A stretch of 64,000 nucleotides of DNA, from contig NZ_CP048021.1 of the NCBI RefSeq assembly GCF_010092505.1, positions 1,364,001 through 1,428,000 on the forward strand, written 5' to 3'. Shown piece by piece: positions 35,621 to 44,886 of this stretch. Position 1 is the first letter of the stretch. Each line of letters opens with the position of its first letter. Origin of the DNA: Virgibacillus sp. MSP4-1 (GTDB taxonomy: Bacteria; Bacillota; Bacilli; Bacillales; Alkalibacillaceae). The position numbers and the translations under genes were made by a program. Below the pieces are notes generated by a model. The model did no database searches. It was not told where the DNA came from and saw only the letters and a list, made by a program, of their open reading frames with translations.

Positions 35621-35657
35621 TTAAAAAAGCCTCGAATCCAGATGATTCGAGGCTTTT
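35621..35657. terminator. Bidirectional terminator between yqgW and yqgS
   Basis: AAAAAGCCTCGAATC and GATTCGAGGCTTTTT form a perfect 15-bp stem with loop CAGAT, flanked by A and T runs. Confidence 0.92.
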
Positions 35658-35659
35658 TA

Positions 35660-37531
35660 TTATTCCTCTTTCCCTTTTCGTGTGGAAGCTGTATCCTGGA
35701 ACCTGAAGAGATCCTCATAGATCAACTGATCAGAATAGTTTAATTCTTTTAGCACCTTATCCTTGATCGGCTCACATGCGGATTTATCCAGTTTTTCTCC
35801 GGTTTCACGATCATAGCACGTGTCTTTCGTATATACGTAATCCTCGCTCACATAATCCCCATCACGGAACGCAACAAAGCGTTTTGACTGATCAGCAAAT
35901 AAATCATTTCCAAACATAATATCTTCTTCATTTTCTATTCCGAGCATATTTAAAACAGTAGGTTTTAGATCAATTTGACCGGACACTTTTTCAATAACAC
36001 GATCATCTTCATGTCCAGGAATATGAATAATTAACGGTACTCGTTGTAATTGAACGGTATCATAAGGTGTGATTTCTTTATTTAAATACTGCCCCATTGC
36101 CTTATTGTGATTTTCACTGATTCCAAAGTGATCCCCATAAATAATGATGATGGAATCCTCATATAAGCCGGTTTCTTTTAAGTTTTTAAAGAACCGTTCA
36201 ATGGCTTCATCAGTATAACGAACTGTCGGAAAGTACTGATTAAGGGTTTTTGAATTGGAATCAAATTTATCAATGGATGCATATTTTTCATCTAATTCAT
36301 ACGGATGGTGATTCGTTAACGTAATAAATTTTGTATAAAACGGCTCCGGCATTGCCTCCAGATACTTCATGGACTGATCGAAAAAGGCTTTATCATTTAG
36401 TCCCCACCCGATTGTATTATCCTCTGTCACATTAAAATACCGTTCAGAGTAAAATTGATCATAGCCCAGACTCTCATAAGCTACATCCCGATTCCAGAAG
36501 CTTTTATTATTCGCATGGAATACGGATGAATAATACCCATTGTCTTTGATGATTTCAGGAACAGCATTAAATTCATTCTGTCCATGAGTGAAGAAAACAG
36601 AACCATTAGGAAGCGGATATAATGAGTTCTCCACTAAAAATTCGGAATCTGAGGTTCTTCCCAGGTTCACCTGATGGTAAAAGTTGTTGAAATAATAACT
36701 GTCCTTGATCAAATCATTTAAAAAAGGTGTAATTTCCTCTCCGTTTACTTTGCGATTAATCACAAAGTTTTGCACGGATTCGGCAGAGATATAAATAATA
36801 TTTTTTCCTTTTGCGATTCCTTTCATTTCAGATGAGGTCTTGTCATTAATATTCTCTTCGGTATACTTTTTAATTTCATGCAGTTTGCTGCCATCTGCCA
36901 TTACTTTTTGTACCTTTGTTTTTGAATTTATAATAGCATCATAAATATGATAATTGACCAGTCCCACATTTTTGACGAGGTACTCACGGTCAAATCCACG
37001 TTTGAAGAGCATCGGACGTTCGATTTCTGCCAACACCAGATTTGTTAGTAATATCGAAAAGGATAATGCAATCATGGCTAATTTACTCTTACGGTTGTAG
37101 GAGAACACCAGGGCATCCCCTTTTTTCTTAGCGAGATAGAAGATTAATACCGTGTCAACAAACAAGAAGATATCCCAAACTTTCAAAGAACTGGCTGTAC
37201 TTGCACCAAGATCACCGAAGTTTTTAAATTGTAAAATACTTGGTAAGGTAATAAAGTCAGTAAAGTTACGATAATAAACCAGATTTGCAAACAGGAGAAA
37301 TGCTCCAAAAAGCGAAAGATATTTAATATACTTCTTCTGACGCTTAGGTTTCATAAGTACAGCAAAGGAAAAAAGCACGATTGCTGTTGCAAACGGATTT
37401 ATAAATAAAATAATCTCCTGCATTGTATTTTCTATCGATAAATCAAACACGAATCTATAAACAATGTACGATTTAAAGCCAAACATGAAAGCTGCTATCA
37501 AAAACAGTGGCACTCGTAAACGCTGTAACAT
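35660..37531 (-). CDS. yqgS: LTA synthase-family sulfatase-like membrane protein (YqgS)
   Basis: This 623-residue protein has five N-terminal membrane helices (to about residue 190) followed by an extracellular sulfatase-fold domain. That domain contains KNIIYISAESVQNFVINRKVNGEEITPFLNDL (metal site Glu), the catalytic Thr in NLGRTSDSEFLVENSLYP, and IIIYGDHFGISENHN. LtaS family enzymes polymerise or prime glycerol-phosphate of lipoteichoic acid on the outer membrane face. In B. subtilis YqgS is one of several partly redundant paralogues. The ATG is 10 nt after GGAGGG; the frame upstream is noncoding. Confidence 0.9.
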   Translation of the reverse strand: MLQRLRVPLFLIAAFMFGFKSYIVYRFVFDLSIENTMQEIILFINPFATAIVLFSFAVLMKPKRQKKYIKYLSLFGAFLLFANLVYYRNFTDFITLPSILQFKNFGDLGASTASSLKVWDIFLFVDTVLIFYLAKKKGDALVFSYNRKSKLAMIALSFSILLTNLVLAEIERPMLFKRGFDREYLVKNVGLVNYHIYDAIINSKTKVQKVMADGSKLHEIKKYTEENINDKTSSEMKGIAKGKNIIYISAESVQNFVINRKVNGEEITPFLNDLIKDSYYFNNFYHQVNLGRTSDSEFLVENSLYPLPNGSVFFTHGQNEFNAVPEIIKDNGYYSSVFHANNKSFWNRDVAYESLGYDQFYSERYFNVTEDNTIGWGLNDKAFFDQSMKYLEAMPEPFYTKFITLTNHHPYELDEKYASIDKFDSNSKTLNQYFPTVRYTDEAIERFFKNLKETGLYEDSIIIIYGDHFGISENHNKAMGQYLNKEITPYDTVQLQRVPLIIHIPGHEDDRVIEKVSGQIDLKPTVLNMLGIENEEDIMFGNDLFADQSKRFVAFRDGDYVSEDYVYTKDTCYDRETGEKLDKSACEPIKDKVLKELNYSDQLIYEDLFRFQDTASTRKGKEE

Positions 37532-37882
37532 ATAGGTACTGCCCTCCTCATATTCCAATTTAAAGTTGATATATTTTCATATATTCCTAGTTTTTCTATC
37601 TATATATTATGACGATACAGGCACAGAAAATGTTTCAACCATTTCTATATTATTACCGGATTCTCTTTCAAACTTATAAACGTTTATTGATTCGGCAAGC
37701 CCTACATTAAGAATTGAATTTTTTCTGCAAAATTTTAACCAACAATCCAACTCCTATATTTTAACGTTTTATATGTTGAAGTCAAGAGTATTTTCCATTA
37801 AATTCCTTTACATTTTGATTAAGAATTCATGACTTTCTTATCCATTATTCCGGTTGTGAACATCCAATACGATATTCACATT

Positions 37883-37918
37883 AAAAAAAAATGTGTAGTC
37901 CCTTATTGGAACAACACA
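37883..37918 (-). terminator. glcK terminator
   Basis: TGTGT (37892-37896) and ACACA (37914-37918) plus inner GT/AC and CC/GG pairs are followed on the minus strand by nine T. The remaining gap up to yqgS (37559-37880) is AT-rich and shows no gene. Confidence 0.75.
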
Positions 37919-37956
37919 CCTTTGTTATACAAATATTAAGTTCTTGTTATATGTTT

Positions 37957-38925
37957 TCAAACTGATTTCCGTTGTTTTACATAATAGGCTGCACCCACAA
38001 CTCCTGCATCATTTACCAACTGAGCCTGAACAATCTGACAGACATCGGCCACTCGCTTTAATGCATAAGAGTGGAAGGACTTCCGGACCGGCTGTAACAA
38101 CTGTTCTCCCGCCTGAGAAACACCGCCGGCGATAATTATTTTGGACGGATTAATAGAAACAGCAAGATCGGCCAGCATCTTGCCCATTACATCTGCTGTA
38201 TAATCAATAATTGATTGTGCAGCCTGATCCCCATTTGCCGCCTGTTCAAATACATCCTTTGAAGACAGCTTTCCTTTTGTTTTATACACTTCTTTAAGAG
38301 TTGTGTTCTGATCTCTTTCTATTACGTGAAGAGCTTGTCTGGTAATCCCCGTTGCGGAAGCATAGGTTTCAATACAGCCTTGCCTGCCACAATTACACTT
38401 TGGTCCCTCGTGAGGAGTTGCTGTAATATGACCTATTTCACCGCCGGTCCCATTAACCCCATTAATCACTTCACCGTTGACAATAATGCCTCCACCTACA
38501 CCTGTTCCAAGTGTGACAGCAATCAGCTGGTCAGAATCACGCCCGGCACCTGTCCAATGTTCACCTAAGGCAGCTAAATTGGCATCATTTAGAATGTAGG
38601 CATCCATGTTTAAAAATTCTTCCAACCGCTGCTTTAGATGGAAATCCTTCCACCCGAGATTGATGGCTTCATATACTACACCATTTTGTACATCTACATA
38701 TCCTGGGGCACCGGCTCCAATCCCCAAAATCTGCTGTTCTGTTATATGTAACTCTGCCAGCTTTTCTTTTACTGACTTGGCAATTTGTTCAGGGATATAG
38801 GAACCCTTGTCCTTTCTTTCTGTAGGAATCTCCCACTTATGATTGATTTTCCCATCTACTTCAATAAGTGCAAATTTTATTGCTGTGCCTCCAATATCAA
38901 TACCAATAATATAAGTTTCTTTCAT
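37957..38925 (-). CDS. glcK: Glucokinase, ROK family
   Basis: GlcK phosphorylates cytosolic glucose with ATP. The 322-residue ROK protein has GIDIGGTAIKFAL (ATP loop, 9-21), GAGAPGYVD, ILNDANLAALGEHW (catalytic Asp), GTGVGGGIIVNGE, and the zinc motif CNCGRQGCIETYAS. It is followed by a terminator and preceded by yqgQ with a repeat element between them. The yqgQ-glcK pairing matches B. subtilis. Confidence 0.95.
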   Translation of the reverse strand: MKETYIIGIDIGGTAIKFALIEVDGKINHKWEIPTERKDKGSYIPEQIAKSVKEKLAELHITEQQILGIGAGAPGYVDVQNGVVYEAINLGWKDFHLKQRLEEFLNMDAYILNDANLAALGEHWTGAGRDSDQLIAVTLGTGVGGGIIVNGEVINGVNGTGGEIGHITATPHEGPKCNCGRQGCIETYASATGITRQALHVIERDQNTTLKEVYKTKGKLSSKDVFEQAANGDQAAQSIIDYTADVMGKMLADLAVSINPSKIIIAGGVSQAGEQLLQPVRKSFHSYALKRVADVCQIVQAQLVNDAGVVGAAYYVKQRKSV

Positions 38926-38940
38926 ATTCCTTCACCCTTT

Positions 38941-39052
38941 TTATCACGTAATAACTGGCCGTAATACCTCCACTTCAAGTCTTGAGAGAAACCTAGCAAG
39001 ACTAAGCGAGGAATGGAGAGACCCCCTCACTGATGGAAGTTTCACTTTATGT
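38941..39052 (+). repeat. Dispersed repeat family B, full copy
   Basis: This 112-bp element lies between glcK and yqgQ. It starts TTATCACGTA, ACTGGCCGTAATA and ends CACTGATGGAAGTTTCACTTTAT. Both ends recur at 40978-41030, where about 60 bp of the middle is missing; the right end also recurs at 12103-12149. Confidence 0.8.
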
Positions 39053-39059
39053 CCGGTAT

Positions 39060-39260
39060 TTATTCAGGTTTCTTCAGTTCAGCCATTTCCTGCCGAAGTA
39101 ACAGGACAGCCATCTGATATTCCTTAATCGTAATACACTTTGCCTGGTATAATTCTTTAATTTCTTCTTCCATTAATTCTAAATCGGCTAATCGATCCCC
39201 AATATAGATAATGGTACCAAACCTTTTTAATAATTGTCTTACATCATAAATGCTGTTCAT
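39060..39260 (-). CDS. yqgQ: YqgQ family protein
   Basis: This 66-residue helical protein (MNSIYDVRQLLKRFGTIIYIGDRLADLELMEEEIKELY) matches the YqgQ family (DUF910), a small three-helix protein adjacent to glucokinase in many Firmicutes. The start follows AGGTGATT. The longer in-frame ORF runs back into repeat sequence and is not real. The function is unknown. Confidence 0.88.
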   Translation of the reverse strand: MNSIYDVRQLLKRFGTIIYIGDRLADLELMEEEIKELYQAKCITIKEYQMAVLLLRQEMAELKKPE

Positions 39261-39311
39261 AGAATCACCTGACTTCATTATAGCAACGACAGGAACAAAA
39301 TGAAATAAAAA

Positions 39312-39480
39312 AGAGACCGCTTTTCTTTGTCCAGCTGCGGGACCTGGACCCCAACTGATGTAAGCAAGCCCCACTAAGCGGCTAAAGCCGCTCCATGAGG
39401 CTTGTTATACAATCAGGTCTGGTCAGGGCTTCCCTGTTTTTCTCTTTCCAGCTTTGGCTCCCGGACCTAAACGGTTGCCA
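39312..39480. repeat. Dispersed repeat family A, degenerate copy
   Basis: This gap between spoVAF and yqgQ starts with CGCTTTTCTTTGTCCAGCTGCGG, the family A end. Further on it has a second degenerate unit, TTTTTCTCTTTCCAGCTTTGGCTCC. The middle contains AAGCGGCTAAAGCCGCT, a short palindrome. It has no credible gene. Confidence 0.6.
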
Positions 39481-39490
39481 TCTGTTTTCT

Positions 39491-40945
39491 TTATCGGTCT
39501 GGATCTTTTGGATGCAGAAAGGTAGGTCTGCGATTTTTAAGAGGCATAGGTGCCCGGAGAATAATATCCCGTATAGCCCGATAATCAAAGGGAATAAACG
39601 GCCAGAGATAAGGAACATCGAAGGCCTTGATTTGAACTAAATAAAGAAGATATATTGTTATTCCTATGACAAATCCTGCAGGACCAAAAATACTAGCTAT
39701 GATTAGAAACAATAATCTGGCCAGGCGATTGGCGAGACTCATCTCATAGCTTGGAGTGGCATAGGTTCCCATAACAGCTACCGCCAAATATAGCACAACT
39801 TCATTTGAAAACAAGCCAACTTCCACTGCAACTTGTCCAATCATAATAGCTGCCACCAGACCTAATGCAGTAGCAAGCGCAGAAGGTGTATGAATAGCAG
39901 CCATTCGGAGCATATCAATTCCAAGTTCAGCTATAATAAACTGCACCAGTAATGGTAAGGCCCCTGTCTCACTTGGGCCAATAAACTCAAGACCCTTGGG
40001 TAAGAGATCGGGATAGGTCGATAAAAGATAATATAACGGTAAAACAAACAAGGATAACCAGACAGAAACAAACCGGACAATTCTAAGATAAGAACCGACA
40101 AATGGTTTCTGGCGGTATTCCTCGGCATGCTGGAGATGATGCCAGTACGTCGTCGGTGTTATGATTACACTTGGAGATCCATCTATAATAATGAGTACAT
40201 GCCCTTCATACAAGTGAGCAGCAGCTGTATCCGGTCTCTCTGTATATCGAATAGTAGGATATGGATTCCAGTGCCTTCCCCCAAGATATTCTTCCACAGT
40301 TTTTTCCGCCATCGGAAGGGCATCTGTATCAATACTGCCCAGTGTTTTTTTTAAGTGCTGAACATTTCTGTCGTCAGCTATATCCTCCAGATAACATAGA
40401 GCAATGTCCGTTTTTGAACGTCTGCCAATTTGCATATATTCCATTCTGAGCGACCGATCACGAATACGTCTTCTCGTTAGTGCTGTATTAAACACAATCG
40501 TCTCCACGTATCCATCCCTGGCACCACGGACAACACGCTCTAAATCAGGTTCTGCAGGTCCACGTACAGGATAGGTTCGTGCATCAATCATAATAATTTT
40601 TGACATACCCTCCACAACTAATGCGGTCGGACCTGATAAAACTAAATCCCCTACTTTATTTAAATCCTCTTCGTAGTCAATTTCAATGTATGGCAAATGT
40701 TTTTTAAAGAGCTGTTCAAAAGGATCCGGTTCCAGTTGTTCAGGTTCAAGTCTGGAAAGAAGCTTCATAATGTAATGTAAAATTTCATCTTTTACAAATC
40801 CATCCACCATAAACATGGCCATTCGGCGGTCTGCATAATCCAGATCCAAATTAATAATATCAAAACTTTTGTCAACAGCTAATCGGTCTTTAAGATAATT
40901 AACATTCCGGTCAAAGCTCTTCATAAGCGGTTGTTTTTCAGACAT
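39491..40945 (-). CDS. spoVAF: Stage V sporulation protein AF / GerA-family channel subunit
   Basis: This 484-residue GerA-type protein has an N-terminal soluble domain (about 1-285; VVEGMSKIIMIDARTYPVRGPAEPD). Several membrane helices follow (about 290-440; PLLVQFIIAELGIDMLRMAAIHTPSALATALGLVAAIMIG) with a basic tail. SpoVAF (5AF) forms a spore inner-membrane channel with FigP (YqhR) that amplifies germination in B. subtilis. There it sits in the spoVA operon; here it is monocistronic. AGGTGAG precedes the ATG. A forespore SigG promoter would be expected, but I did not find a convincing one. Confidence 0.88.
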   Translation of the reverse strand: MSEKQPLMKSFDRNVNYLKDRLAVDKSFDIINLDLDYADRRMAMFMVDGFVKDEILHYIMKLLSRLEPEQLEPDPFEQLFKKHLPYIEIDYEEDLNKVGDLVLSGPTALVVEGMSKIIMIDARTYPVRGPAEPDLERVVRGARDGYVETIVFNTALTRRRIRDRSLRMEYMQIGRRSKTDIALCYLEDIADDRNVQHLKKTLGSIDTDALPMAEKTVEEYLGGRHWNPYPTIRYTERPDTAAAHLYEGHVLIIIDGSPSVIITPTTYWHHLQHAEEYRQKPFVGSYLRIVRFVSVWLSLFVLPLYYLLSTYPDLLPKGLEFIGPSETGALPLLVQFIIAELGIDMLRMAAIHTPSALATALGLVAAIMIGQVAVEVGLFSNEVVLYLAVAVMGTYATPSYEMSLANRLARLLFLIIASIFGPAGFVIGITIYLLYLVQIKAFDVPYLWPFIPFDYRAIRDIILRAPMPLKNRRPTFLHPKDPDR

Positions 40946-40977
40946 AATCTCACCTATCTAAATAATAAATTCTGCCC

Positions 40978-41030
40978 TTATCACGTATGAACTGGCCGTA
41001 ATATTCCACTGAATGGAAGTTTCACTTTAT
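40978..41030 (+). repeat. Dispersed repeat family B, internally deleted copy
   Basis: TTATCACGTA, ACTGGCCGTAATA and TGGAAGTTTCACTTTAT occur in the same order as at 38941-39052, but with about 60 bp of the centre absent. It sits between the divergent spoVAF and the unknown gene at 41130. Confidence 0.75.
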
Positions 41031-41129
41031 ATAGTCTTCGTAAAATTTGTCCTAACATACATTTCATATTAAAAACCTGTCTGTCATACATTTAATTGAA
41101 GACAAGCTTTCAGAAGGAAGGTACTTTTT

Positions 41130-41999
41130 ATGAAAAAAATCGGTAATCTTTTCCTTATTATTCTGATTCTTTCCTTACTTATTGTGAATTTTGATGACCC
41201 GGAGCAAAAAGTCATTAAATATTTTCCTTTTGATGAGGATATAAAATTCACAGATAACTCCACAAATTTATCTCTGATTTCCCAGACAGATGAAGATTCT
41301 TATAAAGTTCAGTGGGATATTCAATCTAAACTGGAGCAGGACATTTATTTGCGTCAGGATGTTTCCCTATTATTTGTAGATGGAAAATTAAAAGGTATAT
41401 TAAATCAATGGAAGGAAAAAGCCAACGAGCTTAAGCAGGAAACTTTGCTGAACGGGGAAGACAGCAGTCACTATGAAGCCATTACCCTTCATCACGGAGA
41501 GGTCCACTATCCTGATGATGTAATAAAAAGTATCCAGATGATGAGTCATGATGAACTTTATGTTATTGATTCGCCACATTCACCGCTGGAATCATTTAAA
41601 GAACCGGGCAATTCAAATGAAAAAGAGTGGAAAAAGACGCTAAACCGGACGAAAACACAGGCATTAAACCACTATTGGAATGAATTGATGCGGCATTACG
41701 AATTATCCAGTGAGGATTATCTTGAAATTCCTCTCGCTGATCTGTGGCAATATCAACAAAAAAACCTCCCGACATTAACCAGAAAACAGACGGATCAAGT
41801 CATTGGTCAATTGTGGGAAGGCCTTTATCAGAATTATATTATCGGTATTAAAAGTCACCAGGATAAGGAATATAATGCCATCAACACCTATATGCCGCTA
41901 ATTTTAGTCGATAAAAAAGGAAAGTTCATTTATGTTTTATTCAGAGATGAAAGCGGACAGAATCATCGTTTAATTCAAAGAGTTCCGGAATTCTCCTAA
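41130..41999 (+). CDS. Uncharacterised exported/membrane-anchored protein
   Basis: I do not recognise this 289-residue protein. Residues 1-22 (MKKIGNLFLIILILSLLIVNFD) form a signal anchor or uncleaved signal peptide without a lipobox Cys. The rest is hydrophilic and probably extracytoplasmic, with a strand-rich part (about 25-130) and a helical part (about 165-230) with a Trp/Tyr-rich stretch LWEGLYQNYIIGIKSH. It has no cysteines and no enzymatic motif. GAAGGAAGG lies before the ATG. It converges on the rhomboid gene, and their 3' ends overlap by 30 nt. Confidence 0.8.
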   Translation: MKKIGNLFLIILILSLLIVNFDDPEQKVIKYFPFDEDIKFTDNSTNLSLISQTDEDSYKVQWDIQSKLEQDIYLRQDVSLLFVDGKLKGILNQWKEKANELKQETLLNGEDSSHYEAITLHHGEVHYPDDVIKSIQMMSHDELYVIDSPHSPLESFKEPGNSNEKEWKKTLNRTKTQALNHYWNELMRHYELSSEDYLEIPLADLWQYQQKNLPTLTRKQTDQVIGQLWEGLYQNYIIGIKSHQDKEYNAINTYMPLILVDKKGKFIYVLFRDESGQNHRLIQRVPEFS

Positions 42000-43532
42000 T
42001 CGGTCCTTTAAGTTTTGAAAATCCTGGTTATTTGGCTTTAAACGAGCCGCTTTTTCGGCATGTTCCCGTGCTTTATCGTACTGCTCCAGATCACTATAGA
42101 CCAAGGATAAATTAAAATGAGCATTGGCAAGGTCGGGTTTTATCTGAATGGCAGACTCAAAATCTTTTCTTGCCTGATCTAAATGGTTCAATAAATAGTG
42201 TGCATTCGCCCGGTTAAAATACAGGATTTCATTGGATGTTTCGCCATTCTCTATAACCGGATCCAATACTTCAATAACCTTTTCATATTGTTCGTTTTCA
42301 AAGTATTTACTGGCCTTTACAATAGCGGTCTGCGGATTGGTGGAAGCATTCGTCCGCTCAGCTCCATAAATGAGCAGTCCGGAAGCAACTGTCACATATA
42401 CAATAATGGATACAATTCGAATCATGGTTCTTCTTCGTTCAGGCATTTGTACAAGAGCTGCAGCCAGAAATCCTCCGGCCAATCCACCCATATGAGCTCC
42501 ATTATCAATACCGGGAACAGACAATCCCATAGCGATATTTAAGCCGATGATAAATATTAAATTCGTCCCCATTGTTTGGAAGAACAGCTTTTTATGTTCA
42601 AATCCAAAATACAGCAAAGCACCGAACAAACCAAAAATAGCCCCAGATGCTCCAGCTGCTACGGAATCATTAAAAGCAAAGCTGGCTAAACCGCCGAATA
42701 TACCTGCCAGAAAATAAATAAAAAAGAATTTCAGTGACCCATACATGCGTTCTACAGTATTCCCCAGATAATAAAGGGCCAGCATATTCATAATAATATG
42801 AGCAAAACCAATATGCAGAAACATGGAAGAAAGAATTCTCCACCATTCCCCTTCAACTATATAGGGATTAAATTTTGCTCCCCATTCAATAAGGTTCTGT
42901 GTATTCTGTGAACCGCCAGGCTGCATTTCAAGAAAGAAAAATACCAGTACATTAATCACCAGCAGCAGATAGGTTAGCACCGGTTTGCCATGGCTGAACA
43001 GAGAGGCGATTTCTTTTTGCTGTTGGCGGTGATTGTTCATCATCTCTCTTTTTATATCCTTAATCTGATTAACGGAGGTCTCTTCATCCTTGGGAAGGAT
43101 GACTTCCGGTGATTCAGCATTTATACCCGTGAAAAATCGATTTAATTCTTCCTGCCGATTTTGCTCATCAAGATAGTAGGTATGTATGATAAGATCTTTC
43201 TTATCTTTTAATTGCATCGGCTTTTTTAGAAATTCCCAATCATCAACGGGCTCAAGTTCAGAAATGTACAGATTATGAATGATAACCTCTTTTTTTCTGA
43301 GGGATCTTTGAATGCTTTTTACTCTTCCTAATACAGAAGTAATATCCCGTTTTAAGTGATTGGCCCAATCAAAGTTCTGCAAATACAAACGAACAACTAC
43401 GGACTTTTTCTCTATCGTTTTATGAAACCAGATTTCATGGGTTTGTTCATTTGCCTGCAGCAGCTCAAATTGATGCTTCATCATCAGATGCTGTGCTATT
43501 TGCCAAAAATAATATTCATCGTGAATATACAT
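41970..43532 (-). CDS. yqgP: Rhomboid-family intramembrane serine protease with TPR tail (YqgP)
   Basis: This 520-residue protein has an N-terminal cytosolic domain (1-185) and a rhomboid core with about seven membrane helices. The catalytic Ser is in AAGASGAIFG (about Ser296) and His in NGAHMGG (about His347); LHIGFAHIIMNM is also conserved. The C-terminus has at least two TPR repeats (about 400-515). B. subtilis YqgP cleaves the Mg transporter MgtE under Mn/Zn stress with FtsH. The ATG at 43532 has AAGGAG 8 nt upstream; the GTG upstream is not used. Confidence 0.94.
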   Translation of the reverse strand: MYIHDEYYFWQIAQHLMMKHQFELLQANEQTHEIWFHKTIEKKSVVVRLYLQNFDWANHLKRDITSVLGRVKSIQRSLRKKEVIIHNLYISELEPVDDWEFLKKPMQLKDKKDLIIHTYYLDEQNRQEELNRFFTGINAESPEVILPKDEETSVNQIKDIKREMMNNHRQQQKEIASLFSHGKPVLTYLLLVINVLVFFFLEMQPGGSQNTQNLIEWGAKFNPYIVEGEWWRILSSMFLHIGFAHIIMNMLALYYLGNTVERMYGSLKFFFIYFLAGIFGGLASFAFNDSVAAGASGAIFGLFGALLYFGFEHKKLFFQTMGTNLIFIIGLNIAMGLSVPGIDNGAHMGGLAGGFLAAALVQMPERRRTMIRIVSIIVYVTVASGLLIYGAERTNASTNPQTAIVKASKYFENEQYEKVIEVLDPVIENGETSNEILYFNRANAHYLLNHLDQARKDFESAIQIKPDLANAHFNLSLVYSDLEQYDKAREHAEKAARLKPNNQDFQNLKDRLGEFRNSLN

Positions 43533-43599
43533 CTCCCACACTCCTTAAGCCCATCATACCATGAATACAGTGGAAAAATAAAAAAATAACACGTCCAGC

Positions 43600-43797
43600 T
43601 TAGGTTGCTGAACGTGAGAGAGTTGAAGCCAGAAATTTTTCCCTGACTCCCGGTAACTTCATAAAGATACGTGTGGAAATTTTTCGAAGTATATCGACGG
43701 AAATGATAAACCTCATAACTTTCATCCGGTTTTGATAAATAAAGAAGATGCCAACACCCAGTACTCCTAATAGTAAAAAGATGATTAAGTAACGCAC
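43600..43797 (-). CDS. yqgO: Small membrane protein YqgO-like
   Basis: This 65-residue protein has an N-terminal membrane helix (RYLIIFLLLGVLGVGIFFIY) and a basic amphipathic tail. The start is GTG with GGGGGGAAGG upstream. It occupies the yqgO slot between yqgP and the 5-formyl-THF cyclo-ligase gene. The function is unknown. Confidence 0.68.
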   Translation of the reverse strand: MRYLIIFLLLGVLGVGIFFIYQNRMKVMRFIISVDILRKISTRIFMKLPGVREKFLASTLSRSAT

Positions 43798-43875
43798 ATC
43801 CTTCCCCCCTTCATAATCGTTAGGTTTAGGATGTGTTTTTCCCTTTCGTTTATTCGATATGAGCAGGAACTAAAA

Positions 43876-44436
43876 TTAAAACAGGATACCATCCTCTGTA
43901 ACCAAATGCTGTACAGGTAGATCATAGACATCTCTGGGAACGGCAGGGAGAATTTGACTGTTGGCAGCGAGTGATATCGTCACATTTGTAAAGTCTTGTA
44001 AAAATCGATCATAATACCCTCCGCCAAAGCCTGTTCGATACCCTTCCCGATCAAACCAGATGCCGGGAACAACAAGAAAATCAATCTGATCCCCCGGGAT
44101 TTCTTCTGCTTGATCAGGATCAGGCTCTAAAAGACCTGCATATACGCTTTCCAATTGGTCAAAGCCGGTAATGATAAAGAACTTCATATGATGATTTTGA
44201 TTTGGATAGCACTTCGGTACACATATCTTTTTCCCTGCTTCCCAGGCTATATGTATAAGATATGAGGTGTCCAGTTCATAGGATTTGGATACAGTTACGC
44301 CTATTACATCAGATTTGTGAAACCACTCAGTATCGATGACATGACTGGTTATTTTTTTTGATAAATGTGCACGTTGAGTTTCACTGATACTCTTCAGGTT
44401 TTGAATCCCCCATCTGCGCAACTCCTTTTTATCCAT
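43876..44436 (-). CDS. yqgN: 5-formyltetrahydrofolate cyclo-ligase
   Basis: This enzyme converts 5-formyl-THF to 5,10-methenyl-THF with ATP, recycling the folate that inhibits one-carbon enzymes. The 186-residue product has MDKKELRRWGIQNLKSIS at the N-terminus and the ATP and metal signature VPGIWFDREGYRTGFGGGYYDRFL. The start at 44436 follows AAAGGTGG; the upstream Met is outside the conserved region. Confidence 0.94.
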   Translation of the reverse strand: MDKKELRRWGIQNLKSISETQRAHLSKKITSHVIDTEWFHKSDVIGVTVSKSYELDTSYLIHIAWEAGKKICVPKCYPNQNHHMKFFIITGFDQLESVYAGLLEPDPDQAEEIPGDQIDFLVVPGIWFDREGYRTGFGGGYYDRFLQDFTNVTISLAANSQILPAVPRDVYDLPVQHLVTEDGILF

Positions 44437-44513
44437 ATAAACCACCTTTTTAAATATATACATTTTATAAAGTTTACCTAACCATCAGCAGGCTAATGCA
44501 GCCCCGTTCATAT

Positions 44514-44561
44514 AAAAAAAGAGTGTCTGAAATCCTCAAAAGGACATCAACACTCTTTTTT
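44514..44561 (-). terminator. rpmG terminator
   Basis: GAGTGT (44521-44526) and ACACTC (44550-44555), flanked by A6 and T6, form a stem with a large loop, just after the rpmG stop. T-run on the minus strand. Confidence 0.75.
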
Positions 44562-44563
44562 AC

Positions 44564-44713
44564 TTATTTAGTCTCACGATGCAATGTATGTTTGTTGCAA
44601 CGAGGGCAGAATTTTTTCATTTCAATACGCTCTGCATTGTTTCGTTTGTTTTTTGTTGTAATATAGTTACGGTCACTGGATTCAGTGCACGCCAAAGTCA
44701 CTTGTACTCGCAT
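44564..44713 (-). CDS. rpmG: 50S ribosomal protein L33
   Basis: This 49-residue L33 ([24 protein letters not shown]...[14 protein letters not shown]) follows GGAGGGAAAG. Bacillus L33 paralogues are zinc-ribbon (two CxxC) or zinc-free. This copy keeps the second pair (CPRC) but has CTES in place of the first CxxC, so zinc binding is probably lost or weak. It is a single gene with its own terminator, next to yqgN as in B. subtilis rpmGA. Confidence 0.95.
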   Translation of the reverse strand: MRVQVTLACTESSDRNYITTKNKRNNAERIEMKKFCPRCNKHTLHRETK

Positions 44714-44886
44714 GGTTCTTTCCCTCCATTCCTATCTGTCAATTCATCTTCGTGCATAAGTCATAATAATCATAAGACTAATTTATAATACCAAATCTTT
44801 CTCGGGTATTCAAGGTATGGACCACAGAAAATTTCCCTTCATTCTTCTTTTATCCTTATTAATCCATTTCAATTCCTTTTTTTTGT

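Noticed and set aside
39382-39640. Overlapping 78-81-codon ORFs on both strands near the spoVAF 3' end
   Set aside because: They are shadows of spoVAF and the degenerate family A repeat, with no ribosome sites.
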